64,000 nt of DNA from Desulfosporosinus orientis DSM 765 (GCF_000235605.1 NC_016584.1:2158001-2222000), one strand, 5' to 3'. Counted from the first letter of the stretch, positions 42,588 to 51,984 are shown. Program-made: numbers and translations. Notes: a model not told the origin generated them from the sequence alone.

Positions 42588-43982
42588 ATGGAGCAGAATC
42601 GATCAGTCATAAGGATCACCATGATTATTGTCATGATTACTTCCTTTATTACTCCCTTCATGGGCAATGCCATTAATTTAGGAATTCCTCAGATTGGAAT
42701 AGAATATGGCGTTGATCAATTTGCACTTAACTGGGTGGTCACCAGTTATCTCTTGGCTACAGCCGCATTTTTGCTGCCCTTTGGTCGTTTGGCAGACATT
42801 GTTGGCAGAAAAAAGATATTTCTTATTGGTATGCTCCTTTTTGCTGCAGCCTCTCTAGGATGTGGTCTGGCCGTTTCTTTTTCTCTTTTGATTATTTTCA
42901 GAGTATTGCAGGGAATGACAAGTGCCATGATTTTTGGTACTTCTATGGCAATTTTAACTTCCGTAGTTCCGCCTAAGGAACGAGGAAAAGCTATGGGGTT
43001 AAGTGCTGCTACAACCTATATTGGCCTTTCCTTGGGACCTGTTTTGGGGGGGCTTATTTGCAGTACTTTAAGCTGGAGGGGAATATTTTACATTAGTTTT
43101 ATTCTTGCCTTAATCATCATTAGCATGACAGCAGCTAAGTTGCCGGGTGAATGGATTGGAGCAGATGATGAGAAATTCGATGCGTGGGGAAGTGTTCTTT
43201 GGATTTTTGGTATCCTTCTCTTTCTCTACGGATTAACGGATATTACAGCAGGATTTCGTTATATTTTCGCTTGTATTTTGGGCTTGATTCTGTTAATTGT
43301 TTTTACCGTTTACGAAAACAGAATCTCCTATCCCTTACTTCCTATTCCCATGTTTACGAAGAATCGTTCATTCTCTTTTTCAAATTTAGCGGCTTTGATC
43401 AATTATAGCGCTACCTTTGCTTTAATCTACCTCATGTCTTTATATCTGCAAAACGTACAAAAAATTGATACTTCTCAATCAGGTTTAATCCTTCTGAGCC
43501 AACCTATTATTATGGCAGTATTATCCCCTTTAGCCGGCCGTTTATCGGATAAGATTAACTCCCAGATACTAGCTTCTTTAGGAATGGGGATAACCACCGT
43601 AGGTTTATTTTTATTCATCTTTCTCAATCAAAATACTTCAATCCTGTTTGTGATGATGAACCTGGCCTTTATTGGTCTTGGCTTTGCATTCTTTTCTTCA
43701 CCTAATACCAATGCTGTGATGAGCTCGGTGGAACGAACCCTTTATGGAGTAGCCTCTTCTACCCTTGGGACAATGCGGCTTCTCGGTCAAACTCTTAGTA
43801 TGACCATTGTGGCTCTTATTACCTCTATATACATGAAGAATATGACTTTAGATTCAGCAAATTATATCATCAGCTTCCTGAAAAGTTCGAGAACCAGTTT
43901 TATTGTTTTTACGTTGCTGTGTTTTATAGGAGTTTTTGCATCGTTAGCGAGAGGAAGATCAGAAACGGGCCAACAAATCTAA
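42588..43982 (+). CDS. MFS transporter, DHA2 (EmrB/QacA) type
   Basis: A 464-aa polytopic protein with about 14 membrane helices and the MFS motif GRLADIVGRKK after helix 2. It is drug:H+ antiporter-like. Its place at the end of the methyltransferase gene set suggests export of a demethylated product or import of the methylated substrate. The ATG at 42588 follows TTGGGGG; a longer frame starting at 42507 lacks a ribosome site. Confidence 0.85.
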   Translation: MEQNRSVIRITMIIVMITSFITPFMGNAINLGIPQIGIEYGVDQFALNWVVTSYLLATAAFLLPFGRLADIVGRKKIFLIGMLLFAAASLGCGLAVSFSLLIIFRVLQGMTSAMIFGTSMAILTSVVPPKERGKAMGLSAATTYIGLSLGPVLGGLICSTLSWRGIFYISFILALIIISMTAAKLPGEWIGADDEKFDAWGSVLWIFGILLFLYGLTDITAGFRYIFACILGLILLIVFTVYENRISYPLLPIPMFTKNRSFSFSNLAALINYSATFALIYLMSLYLQNVQKIDTSQSGLILLSQPIIMAVLSPLAGRLSDKINSQILASLGMGITTVGLFLFIFLNQNTSILFVMMNLAFIGLGFAFFSSPNTNAVMSSVERTLYGVASSTLGTMRLLGQTLSMTIVALITSIYMKNMTLDSANYIISFLKSSRTSFIVFTLLCFIGVFASLARGRSETGQQI

Positions 43983-43992
43983 AAAGAAAAAC

Positions 43993-44020
43993 AAGGCCGA
44001 GGCTTAGCCTCGGCCTTCTC
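43993..44020 (+). terminator. Rho-independent terminator
   Basis: AAGGCCGAGGC-TTA-GCCTCGGCCTT followed by CTC; stable 11-bp stem. Confidence 0.8.
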
Positions 44021-44185
44021 TATGACAGTTTACATTACCAGAAGCTGGACATTAATACCTGCTGTGTACCAAATGTACATTTTATGTAAAATATTTGGTT
44101 TTTGATGCTCGAACTTAGAGGGATTTTATAAAAAAAGTAGAATATTTCCACAAATTAAGGGAGCAATCATGAAAGGGGCTTGTAT

Positions 44186-46108
44186 ATGCCTAGTCATTCA
44201 ATGATTACAGGTAGTATTGTAACAGATGAAGATCAATGTCAAGGATGCAATAAATGTGTCAGAGAGTGTCCTGTTCATGCTAACATTGTTTATGTTAATC
44301 ATGACAAAGTAAAAGCAAAAATTAACTATGAGCGATGTATTGAATGCGGAAGATGTATCGAAAATTGCGATCATAATGCGCGTTCTTTTGTTGATGATAC
44401 GGCGGCGTTTTTTCACCGGCTTAACAGCGGTCATAAAATAACAGTATTGGCAGCACCATCTATAAGAGTAAATTTCCCGGATTATAAAAAGTTATTTGGT
44501 TTTTTAATTGCCAAGGGTGTCAATGTCATTTATGACGTTTCTTTTGGGGCAGATATTACAACTTGGGCTTATCTTAAGTCCATTAAAGAAAAAGAGCTGA
44601 AGCCATTAATTGCTCAGCCCTGTCCAGCTGTTGTAAATTACATTGAGAAATTCAAGCCTGAATTGCTGGAGCAGCTTTCTCCCATTCATAGTCCTATGCT
44701 GTGTACTGCAGTGTACGTCAGAAAGTATCTTAATGATAATTCTGAGTTGGCAATGCTATCACCTTGTATTGCCAAAAGAGGAGAATTCATCAGCACCCAA
44801 TCACTCATTAGTTACAATATTACCTATCAACGTTTGAAGGAGTACTTGGATAATCATAAAGTTGAATTGAGCAACAATAAAGAGGTAGATTTCTCTGATA
44901 TAGCCTGTTCATTGGGGTGTCTTTTCAGCAGGCCGGGGGGATTAAAAGAGAATGTAGAAGCCTTAGTTCCGAACGCATGGGTAAGACAAATTGAAGGAAC
45001 AGAGCTAGCATATAGTTATTTGAATCATTATGATGATAGAGTTCGACATAATAAGCCGGTACCTCTCTTAGTGGATATTTTAAACTGTCAGCATGGTTGT
45101 AACATAGGTACAGCATCCATAATAACGGATGAAGCGCTGGATGATGTCGATAATATGTTTAATAAACTGAAAATCGAAAAAGCCCAAGAGAAAGAGAAAA
45201 GTGGATTCGCCAAGACGAAAAAACGAATGGAGTTTCTGCAAAACTATTTTGACAAGGTCTTAAACGTAAAGGACTTTCAGCGGGTTTATGATCATTCAAG
45301 AAAGGCTCAGGAATTACGAGAACCATCGGAACTTGAGTATAATGAGATTTTCTGCAGCATGTATAAAGAAGATGAAGCATCACGCTCCATTAATTGTGTT
45401 GCTTGTGGTTATTCAACCTGCCGAGAAATGGCAAAGGCTATATATAATGGCTTAAGTGTACCAGTTAATTGTGTTAATTATTCCCGGGGTGAAGTCATCG
45501 ATACTAATCGAAAAAATCTCGAGATCAATGAGATGCTAGCCAAAATCAAAGAGCTTAGTGACGATAGGCTAAAGTATAGTAAAAAGCTTGAAGTGGATGT
45601 CACTAACATTAAGGCATCTTTGGATGAAATAGCAAGTGCCAATGAGTATAGTGCGGATAATTTGCAGACTATAATGACTAAAGTAAGCAATAATACTGAA
45701 ACGTCTTCAAGATTACGTCAAGATGTTGAACAAATGAAAGAGAGACTAAGTAATTTTGCCAATGCCTCCAACCTGATTGTAGACATAGCCAGTCAGACAA
45801 ATCTATTAGCCTTAAATGCAGCCATTGAGGCTGCTCGGGCAGGTGATCATGGCAGAGGTTTTTCCGTGGTAGCTCAAGAAGTTCGGAAATTAGCTGAGCA
45901 GTCTAATCAAGTTGTGCAATCGACATTAACGGATGAAAAGCTTATGGTTGATCTGATTGAAAGTATATCAAATATTGCTGTTGGCTTAGAGAAGGAAATG
46001 CTTGAAGTTAGTCATCGCGTTGAGCAGATTTCAGCATCTTTGGAGCAACTAACTGCGAGGAGTCAAGAAATCTTATCCTTTGTCGAGAATATTTCACAAA
46101 GCAGCTAA
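44186..46108 (+). CDS. [FeFe]-hydrogenase-like sensor fused to a chemotaxis signalling domain
   Basis: A 640-aa soluble protein. Two [4Fe-4S] sites ([24 protein letters not shown]) are followed by an [FeFe]-hydrogenase H-cluster-like domain: Cys146 (QPCP), Cys194 (LSPC), and Cys301/Cys305 (NCQHGCNIG) match the four cubane ligands, but the proton-transfer Cys of the TSCCP motif is missing. A further Fe-S domain ([15 protein letters not shown]) leads to an MCP hairpin ([20 protein letters not shown]). This suits a redox or hydrogen sensor signalling to CheA. The start is the ATG at 44186, seven bases from AAAGGGG. Confidence 0.85.
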   Translation: MPSHSMITGSIVTDEDQCQGCNKCVRECPVHANIVYVNHDKVKAKINYERCIECGRCIENCDHNARSFVDDTAAFFHRLNSGHKITVLAAPSIRVNFPDYKKLFGFLIAKGVNVIYDVSFGADITTWAYLKSIKEKELKPLIAQPCPAVVNYIEKFKPELLEQLSPIHSPMLCTAVYVRKYLNDNSELAMLSPCIAKRGEFISTQSLISYNITYQRLKEYLDNHKVELSNNKEVDFSDIACSLGCLFSRPGGLKENVEALVPNAWVRQIEGTELAYSYLNHYDDRVRHNKPVPLLVDILNCQHGCNIGTASIITDEALDDVDNMFNKLKIEKAQEKEKSGFAKTKKRMEFLQNYFDKVLNVKDFQRVYDHSRKAQELREPSELEYNEIFCSMYKEDEASRSINCVACGYSTCREMAKAIYNGLSVPVNCVNYSRGEVIDTNRKNLEINEMLAKIKELSDDRLKYSKKLEVDVTNIKASLDEIASANEYSADNLQTIMTKVSNNTETSSRLRQDVEQMKERLSNFANASNLIVDIASQTNLLALNAAIEAARAGDHGRGFSVVAQEVRKLAEQSNQVVQSTLTDEKLMVDLIESISNIAVGLEKEMLEVSHRVEQISASLEQLTARSQEILSFVENISQSS

Positions 46109-46270
46109 ACCGCAAAATGGAATTTGAAAAGTGTATAAACCCGCTTACCGAGTCTCCACTTTAAATAGTGGAGGTGAATTTATATAGCCTATTTGAAATT
46201 TCTAGTGATAATAAGAAAAGCTGAGGAATCTTAAGGTATTTCGGCATAATTGGCAAAAGAAGATTCTCTT

Positions 46271-46287
46271 GGTCAGAGAAGGTCAAA
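46271..46287 (+). promoter_or_regulatory. CtsR-type heat-shock operator 1
   Basis: GGTCAGA-GAA-GGTCAAA matches the tandem heptad consensus GGTCAAA-NAN-GGTCAAA with one mismatch, upstream of the Hsp20 gene. Confidence 0.65.
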
Positions 46288-46333
46288 GTCGTAGTTTGAT
46301 CTTTATAACCTGAAGGTGTATAAATATATTAAA

Positions 46334-46350
46334 GGTCAGTAATGGTCAGA
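46334..46350 (+). promoter_or_regulatory. CtsR-type heat-shock operator 2
   Basis: GGTCAGT-AAT-GGTCAGA keeps both GGTCA half-sites at the correct 10-bp spacing, about 120 bp before the Hsp20 start. Confidence 0.5.
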
Positions 46351-46470
46351 AATAATATTGAAACAATAAGGTGGTGTTACCATGCTTTAAGTTAAGTAAC
46401 AGGTTTATGATGATGATGTGATGGATTAACTTCTAAAATGGTTTCTCAAATAATACGGAGGTGTTTGTTA

Positions 46471-46923
46471 ATGTTTGATATCGTACCCTTTGCAAGAAGG
46501 AATTCAGTAATTCCTAAAACTAGTGACTTATTTGATATTGAAGGCATTTTCGAAAATCTCTTTAATGATAGATTCTTCCCTGCTATGTACAAAAACAGTT
46601 CTCAAATGAAAGTGGATATTAAAGAGAGTGAAGAGGCTTTTGTCATAGAAGCCGAATTGCCTGGAATCCAAAAAGATGAAATGAACATTCAAATTGATGA
46701 GGACAAACTTACCATTTCTGTACAGAAAAAGGAACAGAAGGATGAAGAAAGAGATAATTATATCCGCAGAGAGAGAAGTTATAGTGCCATGACCCGATCC
46801 TTTGCCATCGCCAATGTGGAGATTGAAAAAGCTAATGCTAAATTTGAAAATGGGATTCTTGTTATCAACTTACCCAAAAAACAAGAACAAGTCATTAAAG
46901 GCAGAGAACTTCAAATTGATTAA
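46471..46923 (+). CDS. Hsp20/alpha-crystallin small heat-shock protein
   Basis: A 150-aa chaperone. The alpha-crystallin domain spans about residues 45-135 (MKVDIKESEEAFVIEAELPG, then KFENGILVINLPK, an A-x-x-x-n-GvL-type motif). It binds unfolding proteins as an oligomer. The ATG at 46471 follows GGAGGTG. Two CtsR-like sites upstream point to heat-shock control, and a terminator follows. Confidence 0.9.
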   Translation: MFDIVPFARRNSVIPKTSDLFDIEGIFENLFNDRFFPAMYKNSSQMKVDIKESEEAFVIEAELPGIQKDEMNIQIDEDKLTISVQKKEQKDEERDNYIRRERSYSAMTRSFAIANVEIEKANAKFENGILVINLPKKQEQVIKGRELQID

Positions 46924-46927
46924 GAGA

Positions 46928-46960
46928 GAAAAAGAGCATCCAAGGGTGCTCTTTTTCTTT
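46928..46960 (+). terminator. Rho-independent terminator
   Basis: AAAAAGAGCA / TGCTCTTTTT stem and T run after the Hsp20 gene. Confidence 0.85.
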
Positions 46961-47039
46961 GCACTCTGGCTAAAAGTCGAAAGCAGAAGGAATAGGGCTG
47001 TAAATGTAGAATAGGAATTGATTAAGGGAAAGTTGAATT

Positions 47040-48593
47040 GTGGGTCAAGTGACGAAAGAGGAGATGTTTTTGTCAGAGATTGCTTCTGTTCTGCGCAAGC
47101 GTTATGTTTTAGCCCTATCTATTATTGCTCTATTAGTATTGTTGAGTCAGTTAATTATTCAGTTTAATATCTATTTAGAATCAACAGATTCAACGGTCAT
47201 AAATATTGCCGGAAGGCAGAGGATGTTAAGTCAGCGGATTAATAAGTGTACCTTTGGCTTATCTTTAGCAAAAGATGAAGAGGAAAGGACTTACTATCTG
47301 GAGGAATTAAAGGAGTCTGTTGCTTTATGGGAACAATCCCAAAAAGGGCTCCTCTACGGAGATGAAAAATCAGCTCTTCCTGGCCGCAACAGTGCAGCTG
47401 TCAGATCCCTTTTTTCTCAGCTTGATCCCATCTATGAAAAAATCTTAGTTGCTGCTAAGGAAATCATTGCAGAAGCGGATAAAAACCAAGGTAACATTTC
47501 AGAGAAGTTAGATATTATTAAAGACAACGAGCAATCTTTTTTGAAGCTGATGGACACGATTGTTTTTCAGTATAATAAGGAAGCCAACAACAAAATATTT
47601 GTTATCAGGCTTACGGAAGTTATCCTGATGATCATAACCTTTGTTGTTTTGAGTTTGGAAGCCCGCCTGATTTTTATGCCCGCTGAACGCAGTCTGGAAA
47701 AGACATTCAAAGAAATTCGTGACTATAATGATAATATTCGTAAGCTTTTTGAGATTGCACCGGCAGGGTTGTTTTTATTGCGCCTCCCAGACTTAAAAGT
47801 TTTGCAAATGAATACGCTTGCTGAAAATTTTACGGATCCTTCTAATAATAAAGATGAGAGAGATTCTCTGCTCACTTATTTTAAAAGTAACCTTGAAAAC
47901 GACTGTGATTTAATTGGAAAAATAACTGGGGGAGAAACCTTTGCTGATGAAGAGGCCGTGCTGAAGATGGGGGATTCTACAAAAGTAGTGTTGATTTCCG
48001 GCAGCCTAATTTATTATGAAGGTACTTCTGCAATCATCCTTAGTATGATGGATATTTCCAGACAGAAGAATGCTGAAAGAATCCTAAAAAAGTATGCCAA
48101 TACAGATGAATTAACCGGCCTTTTAAATCGACGCTCAGGTAAGATTATTCTTAGTAATGCTGTCGAACGTTCGAAAGACGATATGCAAAGTTTTGCCGTT
48201 TCATTTTGTGATATCGATGGACTGAAATATGTTAATGACACATTCGGCCATGAAGAAGGGGATTGGTATATCGTTTCTATTGCTCAAGCGATAAAAGCAA
48301 ACTTAAGAGAAGATGATTTTGCTTTTCGCTATGGAGGAGACGAAATTGTCATTATTCTCAAAAACTGTGATCTAAGAAAGGCAGCTATAATATCTGAGAG
48401 AATTAACCGGTTTGTAGAACAAAAACGCCTTGAATCCCAGAAAAGCTATAACATGAGCATAAGTATTGGCACAGTCATAGTTGATTCAAAAGCATCGGCA
48501 ACGGTTGATAGTTTGATTGCTCAGGCAGACAACCTAATGTATCAAGAAAAGAAGCGAAAAAAAATGCAAGGATCAATTAAAACACGTACATAG
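47040..48593 (+). CDS. Diguanylate cyclase with PilJ-type sensor
   Basis: A 517-aa membrane protein that should make c-di-GMP. Two membrane segments (about 18-40 and 200-220) bracket a PilJ/nitrate-sensor-like helical domain (NIAGRQRMLSQRINK); a PAS-like region follows (about 235-345), then a GGDEF domain with FRYGGDEIVIIL and the TDELTGLLNRR entry motif. The start may be GTG at 47040 or TTG at 47070, the latter six bases after GAGGAG. No EAL domain. It neighbours the fibre locus 1.5 kb downstream. Confidence 0.85.
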   Translation: MGQVTKEEMFLSEIASVLRKRYVLALSIIALLVLLSQLIIQFNIYLESTDSTVINIAGRQRMLSQRINKCTFGLSLAKDEEERTYYLEELKESVALWEQSQKGLLYGDEKSALPGRNSAAVRSLFSQLDPIYEKILVAAKEIIAEADKNQGNISEKLDIIKDNEQSFLKLMDTIVFQYNKEANNKIFVIRLTEVILMIITFVVLSLEARLIFMPAERSLEKTFKEIRDYNDNIRKLFEIAPAGLFLLRLPDLKVLQMNTLAENFTDPSNNKDERDSLLTYFKSNLENDCDLIGKITGGETFADEEAVLKMGDSTKVVLISGSLIYYEGTSAIILSMMDISRQKNAERILKKYANTDELTGLLNRRSGKIILSNAVERSKDDMQSFAVSFCDIDGLKYVNDTFGHEEGDWYIVSIAQAIKANLREDDFAFRYGGDEIVIILKNCDLRKAAIISERINRFVEQKRLESQKSYNMSISIGTVIVDSKASATVDSLIAQADNLMYQEKKRKKMQGSIKTRT

Positions 48594-48672
48594 TGTTTGG
48601 CGGGCAGTAAGCATGAAGATGCCTTTATATTAAGACACCTCATGCTTACATGTCATAGCCAAGGTATGACTG

Positions 48673-49080
48673 TTACATTCTTCTTTTGGACATAAGATTA
48701 CTGAAAAACTCTTTGATTCCGCCCTTTTTTGGTCCTTCCCAGGCTGGCTGAAGCGGCATTTGACCGTATCCTTGGTTGATAAATTCTGGGGAAGTCTGAT
48801 AATTGGGCATAGGCTGCCTGAATTGCTGCTGACCAAAGCCTTGTTGCTGACTAAAGCCATGCTGCTGTCCGAAGCCTTGGGGCGGATAGCCGGGAGTAGA
48901 GTATCCTTGAGCACCCGCGTTTCGCGGGCCAGTCTCTTGAACAGGATTCCAGCCGGGCATAACGCTTCCTGAACTAGGTTTATAATTAAAGCGGTTAAAT
49001 CCCGTCGGCATCTGAGTCCATGGATTTTGCTGAGGAAACGTTTGTTGATTCCAGAATGGATTCATATTGTTAAAAGGCAA
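48673..49080 (-). CDS. Gln/Pro/Phe/Gly-rich low-complexity protein, 135 aa
   Basis: No catalytic family recognised. The protein is dominated by PQ, GFGQQ and NP repeats and ends in a basic helix (KKGGIKEFFSNLMSKRRM). This make-up resembles YppG-like or spore-coat proteins of Firmicutes. It starts after GGAGGTG. Low-complexity composition means the reading frame rests on the start signal and length. Confidence 0.6.
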   Translation of the reverse strand: MPFNNMNPFWNQQTFPQQNPWTQMPTGFNRFNYKPSSGSVMPGWNPVQETGPRNAGAQGYSTPGYPPQGFGQQHGFSQQQGFGQQQFRQPMPNYQTSPEFINQGYGQMPLQPAWEGPKKGGIKEFFSNLMSKRRM

Positions 49081-49268
49081 TGTAGTTCACCTCCATTAGT
49101 CATTAAAAGGTAATATATGGTAATTTATTCGAGAGAAACTGATTTGCTACACATTGGCCTTGCAGAAGTTTGTTTGCGAGAGAAAAAGAAGATAAAATTA
49201 TCATTAGGATAAGAAACAAGAATCTTACAGATAAAAATAATTTACCAATAAAATATCAGGAGGTAATA

Positions 49269-49826
49269 ATGTCAGACTATATACTTACCTATAGCAAAAT
49301 CAAATTCTTTCCTTTGGAACCAGTTAAAGAGGATATTAATATTAAAGATATTGCTCATTCTTTGTCATTAATGACCAGGGCTAATGGGCATTGCAAGCAT
49401 TTTTACTCTGTTGCCCAGCATTCTATTCAGTGTTATCAAGAAGCAAAAAGCAGAGGTTATTCCCAAAGAGTACAACTGGGTTGTTTGCTGCATGATGCCA
49501 GTGAAAGTTATATTTCAGATTTAACAAGACCTGTTAAGCGGAACCTGCCAGAGTATTTTGCTATTGAAGAAAAGCTGCAGAAAGTAATCTACGATAGATT
49601 TGGACTTGGGGACTTATCCGATAAAGAACGGAAGCAAATTGAAGAAGTTGATGATTCTTTGCTGCACTATGAATTTGAAGAATTGATGAATTATCCCATC
49701 TTCGATCAGCCTCCCTACATAGCCATGGATCATGATTTCTCACAAAAGGACTTTTTGGGAATAGAGCAAGAATTCCTGGCAGCATACCAAGAGTTGGTTA
49801 ATGAAATGGGTGATTTGGTTTTTTAA
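49269..49826 (+). CDS. HD-domain hydrolase (YfbR-like)
   Basis: A 185-aa metal-dependent phosphohydrolase. The HD signature is visible as HFYSVAQHS and LLHDASESYISDLTRPVK, with a later Asp in EVDDSLLHYE. Relatives include 5'-deoxynucleotidases. AGGAGGTAAT before ATG 49269 fixes the start; the longer frame upstream is not needed. Confidence 0.83.
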   Translation: MSDYILTYSKIKFFPLEPVKEDINIKDIAHSLSLMTRANGHCKHFYSVAQHSIQCYQEAKSRGYSQRVQLGCLLHDASESYISDLTRPVKRNLPEYFAIEEKLQKVIYDRFGLGDLSDKERKQIEEVDDSLLHYEFEELMNYPIFDQPPYIAMDHDFSQKDFLGIEQEFLAAYQELVNEMGDLVF

Positions 49827-49870
49827 GTTAAAAATTAATCTTGCAAAAACATTAGTAATAAATGCTAAAA

Positions 49871-49902
49871 AAACAGTATCTTTAGAAGATGCTGTTTTTT
49901 TA
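49871..49902 (+). terminator. Rho-independent terminator
   Basis: AAACAGTATCT / AGATGCTGTTT stem followed by T run, after the HD hydrolase gene. Confidence 0.9.
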
Positions 49903-50021
49903 AATGTTTAAAATCACATTTATAGCTAAGAAGTTGTTATTTCTTATGGATATTATTGGCTATTGTTATATAAATTAACCAATATTCTATGAATGTTGCT
50001 AAAATTGGATTAAAATACAAA

Positions 50022-50051
50022 TTGACCACTTGGATTTACGTATGATATTAT
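50022..50051 (+). promoter_or_regulatory. Promoter of the TasA-like fibre operon
   Basis: TTGACC and TATTAT with 18-bp spacing, about 80 bp before the first gene. TACG / CGTA arms flank the -10 region. Confidence 0.5.
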
Positions 50052-50131
50052 TGCGTAGTAATGTTATTTAATAATAAATCTAAATAACTGCAAATAATGT
50101 TAATGTTTTTATTGCATTATTGAGGTGATTT

Positions 50132-51094
50132 ATGAAAAGGTTAATTTTTTTATTAACAATGGTTTTGATTATGTTAAGCTCAATTGTTGCTGGTACCTTA
50201 GCTATGTATACGGTTTCCATAGATAACTTAGCTAAAGGCAGCGTTATAGCTAAAGAGTTTGTCTTCCTTGGCGAAGGTACGGATACCTTTCAGCAGGGAC
50301 TAAAAATATCACCTAATGAGACGGTGGATTGGCAGTTTAAAGTTAAAAATTATAAAGACCAAATTGTTTCTGAAACGGATATGTACTATAAACTGACCTT
50401 TAATGTACAAGCTTTGACAGGAAAAAAAGCCATAGATCCTCTTACAGTTACTGTTAAGGATTTGGACGGTAATATTCTAAATAGTGTTACGGGAGTAGGG
50501 ACCTTTGATGTTCTGGGGGAATTTCCTCTGGCCGTTAATGGACAAGAGAAAGAATATTTGGTGGAGATTAACTGGCCTGGAGACGGAAACAGTGATATTA
50601 AGTATGCCGGCAGCAAATACGGAACTATGATTAATGTGGATGCAGCCGCCTCTCAAATACCTTTTGCTTCCGAGCCGGAAAATCCCCCTCAGGGAAATAA
50701 GGTCAGCGTCCGCTATGAAACGACAGTTCCCTGGCAGAATGGACAAAGTGGTCCTTATCAGTATGAATATAAGGTTACGATTATAAACAACTCCACAGAA
50801 CCTATTAATAGCTGGAACATCGCTTTTTACCTTTCTACCGACCGGCTTACCAGTGCTTGGAGCAATGCCAAGCTAGAGCCTAATCTGCCGTCAGGATACT
50901 ATAAATTTATTAATCCTGGGTACAACAATCCGACAACGGACAATATCTTACCGGGACAAAGCGTTTCCTTTAGAGGTCCGGCAGTTGGCATGGGTACTGA
51001 AGCAATCCATACAGTCACCGTTGGCGGCAGTAATATCAGTGATACCACGAACGTTGATTTAACTTGTGAATTCGGCAAGAAATCCTTGAACTAG
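50132..51094 (+). CDS. TasA/CalY-like surface protein with CBM2-like C-terminus
   Basis: A 320-aa exported protein. The SipW-type signal (residues 1-27, ending IVAGTLA) leads to a TasA/camelysin-like beta domain (about 28-185; AKGSVIAKEFVFLGEGTDTF). A second domain (about 195-320) with YEYKVTIINNSTEPINSWNI and LPGQSVSF resembles family 2 carbohydrate-binding modules. It is expected to be cut by the SipW-like peptidase encoded 0.9 kb downstream and to form or decorate a surface fibre, possibly tethering it to polysaccharide. GAGGTGA precedes the ATG. Confidence 0.75.
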   Translation: MKRLIFLLTMVLIMLSSIVAGTLAMYTVSIDNLAKGSVIAKEFVFLGEGTDTFQQGLKISPNETVDWQFKVKNYKDQIVSETDMYYKLTFNVQALTGKKAIDPLTVTVKDLDGNILNSVTGVGTFDVLGEFPLAVNGQEKEYLVEINWPGDGNSDIKYAGSKYGTMINVDAAASQIPFASEPENPPQGNKVSVRYETTVPWQNGQSGPYQYEYKVTIINNSTEPINSWNIAFYLSTDRLTSAWSNAKLEPNLPSGYYKFINPGYNNPTTDNILPGQSVSFRGPAVGMGTEAIHTVTVGGSNISDTTNVDLTCEFGKKSLN

Positions 51095-51142
51095 AGGATT
51101 CCTGAGCTGAATGATAAAGATGAGAGTTGAGGAGGGGGGAAG

Positions 51143-51274
51143 ATGAGAAAAAAAATCTTATTGATTCTTGCCTTATGCGCCGTACTCTTCATATCCTTAA
51201 CGGTGGGCACCCTTTCCAACTATACCAGTGTTACCAGTTTCGGAACCACTGTCTATCCCGATGTTAAAAAGTAA
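51143..51274 (+). CDS. 43-aa mini TasA-like signal/strand peptide
   Basis: GGAGGGGG lies four bases before an ATG opening 43 codons: MRKKILLILALCAVLFISLT, then VGTLSNYTSVTSFGTTVYPD and VKK. The signal and the first residues after the cut (GTLS-NYTSVTSF) parallel the two flanking TasA-like proteins (GTLA-MYTVSID, GTLA-MYTTTID), but nothing follows. It would deliver an about 18-residue strand to the cell surface. Start signal, operon position and homology make it a genuine gene; the function proposed (starter, cap or plug of the fibre) is inference. Confidence 0.7.
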   Translation: MRKKILLILALCAVLFISLTVGTLSNYTSVTSFGTTVYPDVKK

Positions 51275-51310
51275 GTAATTTTGAATTTATTAAATCTACG
51301 GAGGGGAATT

Positions 51311-51841
51311 ATGAAAAAAATATTAATGATTATTGCACTTGCATTAGTTCTTTCAACATCTGTTATCGCAGGAACTTTGGCAATGTATACGACGACCATA
51401 GATAATGTTGCTCAAGGGAACGTGGTAGCTAAAGAATTCGTACTCCTAAAAGGTGGTACTGATACCTTCACAGAGAACGTAAAAATCGCTCCTGCTGAAA
51501 CCGTCGATTGGAAGTTCAGTGTTAAAAACTATGACGGAGATATTGTTAGCGAAACCGGAATGGATTTGAATTTTGATGTAGATGTTATGGCAGAGAACGG
51601 CAAGAGCGTAATTGCTCCCCTTGAAGTCACAGTGAAAAATTCTGATGGTGATGTTGTCGGTTCCGTAACTTCCAGCGGCAAAATCCAGTTCAACGACGAA
51701 TTTGCGTTAAGTACAAGCGGTCAAGAAAAGGTATACACCGTTTCTGTAAAATGGCCCGGCAATAGTGACAACGATTTACTCTATGCGGGAGCAGATTACG
51801 GCACAGCTGTTAAGGTATCTGTAACCGGAACTCAAAAATAA
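51311..51841 (+). CDS. TasA/CalY-like fibre subunit
   Basis: A 176-aa exported protein with SipW-type signal (VIAGTLA before MYTTTIDNVAQGNVVAKEF) and a single TasA/camelysin-like beta-sandwich. It aligns along its length with the N-terminal domain of the 320-aa protein (DTF...APAETVDWKFSVKNYDGDIVSETG). It lacks the CBM2-like domain and is therefore the likely bulk fibre subunit. CGGAGGGG before ATG 51311 fixes the start. Confidence 0.78.
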   Translation: MKKILMIIALALVLSTSVIAGTLAMYTTTIDNVAQGNVVAKEFVLLKGGTDTFTENVKIAPAETVDWKFSVKNYDGDIVSETGMDLNFDVDVMAENGKSVIAPLEVTVKNSDGDVVGSVTSSGKIQFNDEFALSTSGQEKVYTVSVKWPGNSDNDLLYAGADYGTAVKVSVTGTQK

Positions 51842-51984
51842 AATAACAGATATTAAGACTGTTTTAGTGAGAGGGCGTGAGTACGATAAGGTACTTGCGC
51901 CCTCCGTGATTTTTTGCATAGCTCCAGGACATAATATTAGGAAGTCAATGTTTTCGCGTAATCCTTTAAAAAGGAGTTGAAGCA

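Larger units (their letters stand above)
46109..46470. other. Intergenic region upstream of hsp20
   Basis: About 360 bp without a gene. A hairpin CTCCACT / AGTGGAG lies at 46152-46175 and may end the hydrogenase-MCP transcript. Two CtsR-like operators follow at 46271 and 46334. A short frame near 46380 (ATG, CTT, TAA) is meaningless. Confidence 0.5.
49827..50131. other. Intergenic region before the TasA-like operon
   Basis: About 305 bp, very AT-rich. It holds a terminator at 49871-49902 and, further on, a promoter-like pair TTGACC (50022) and TATTAT (50046). Nothing else was seen. Confidence 0.5.
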
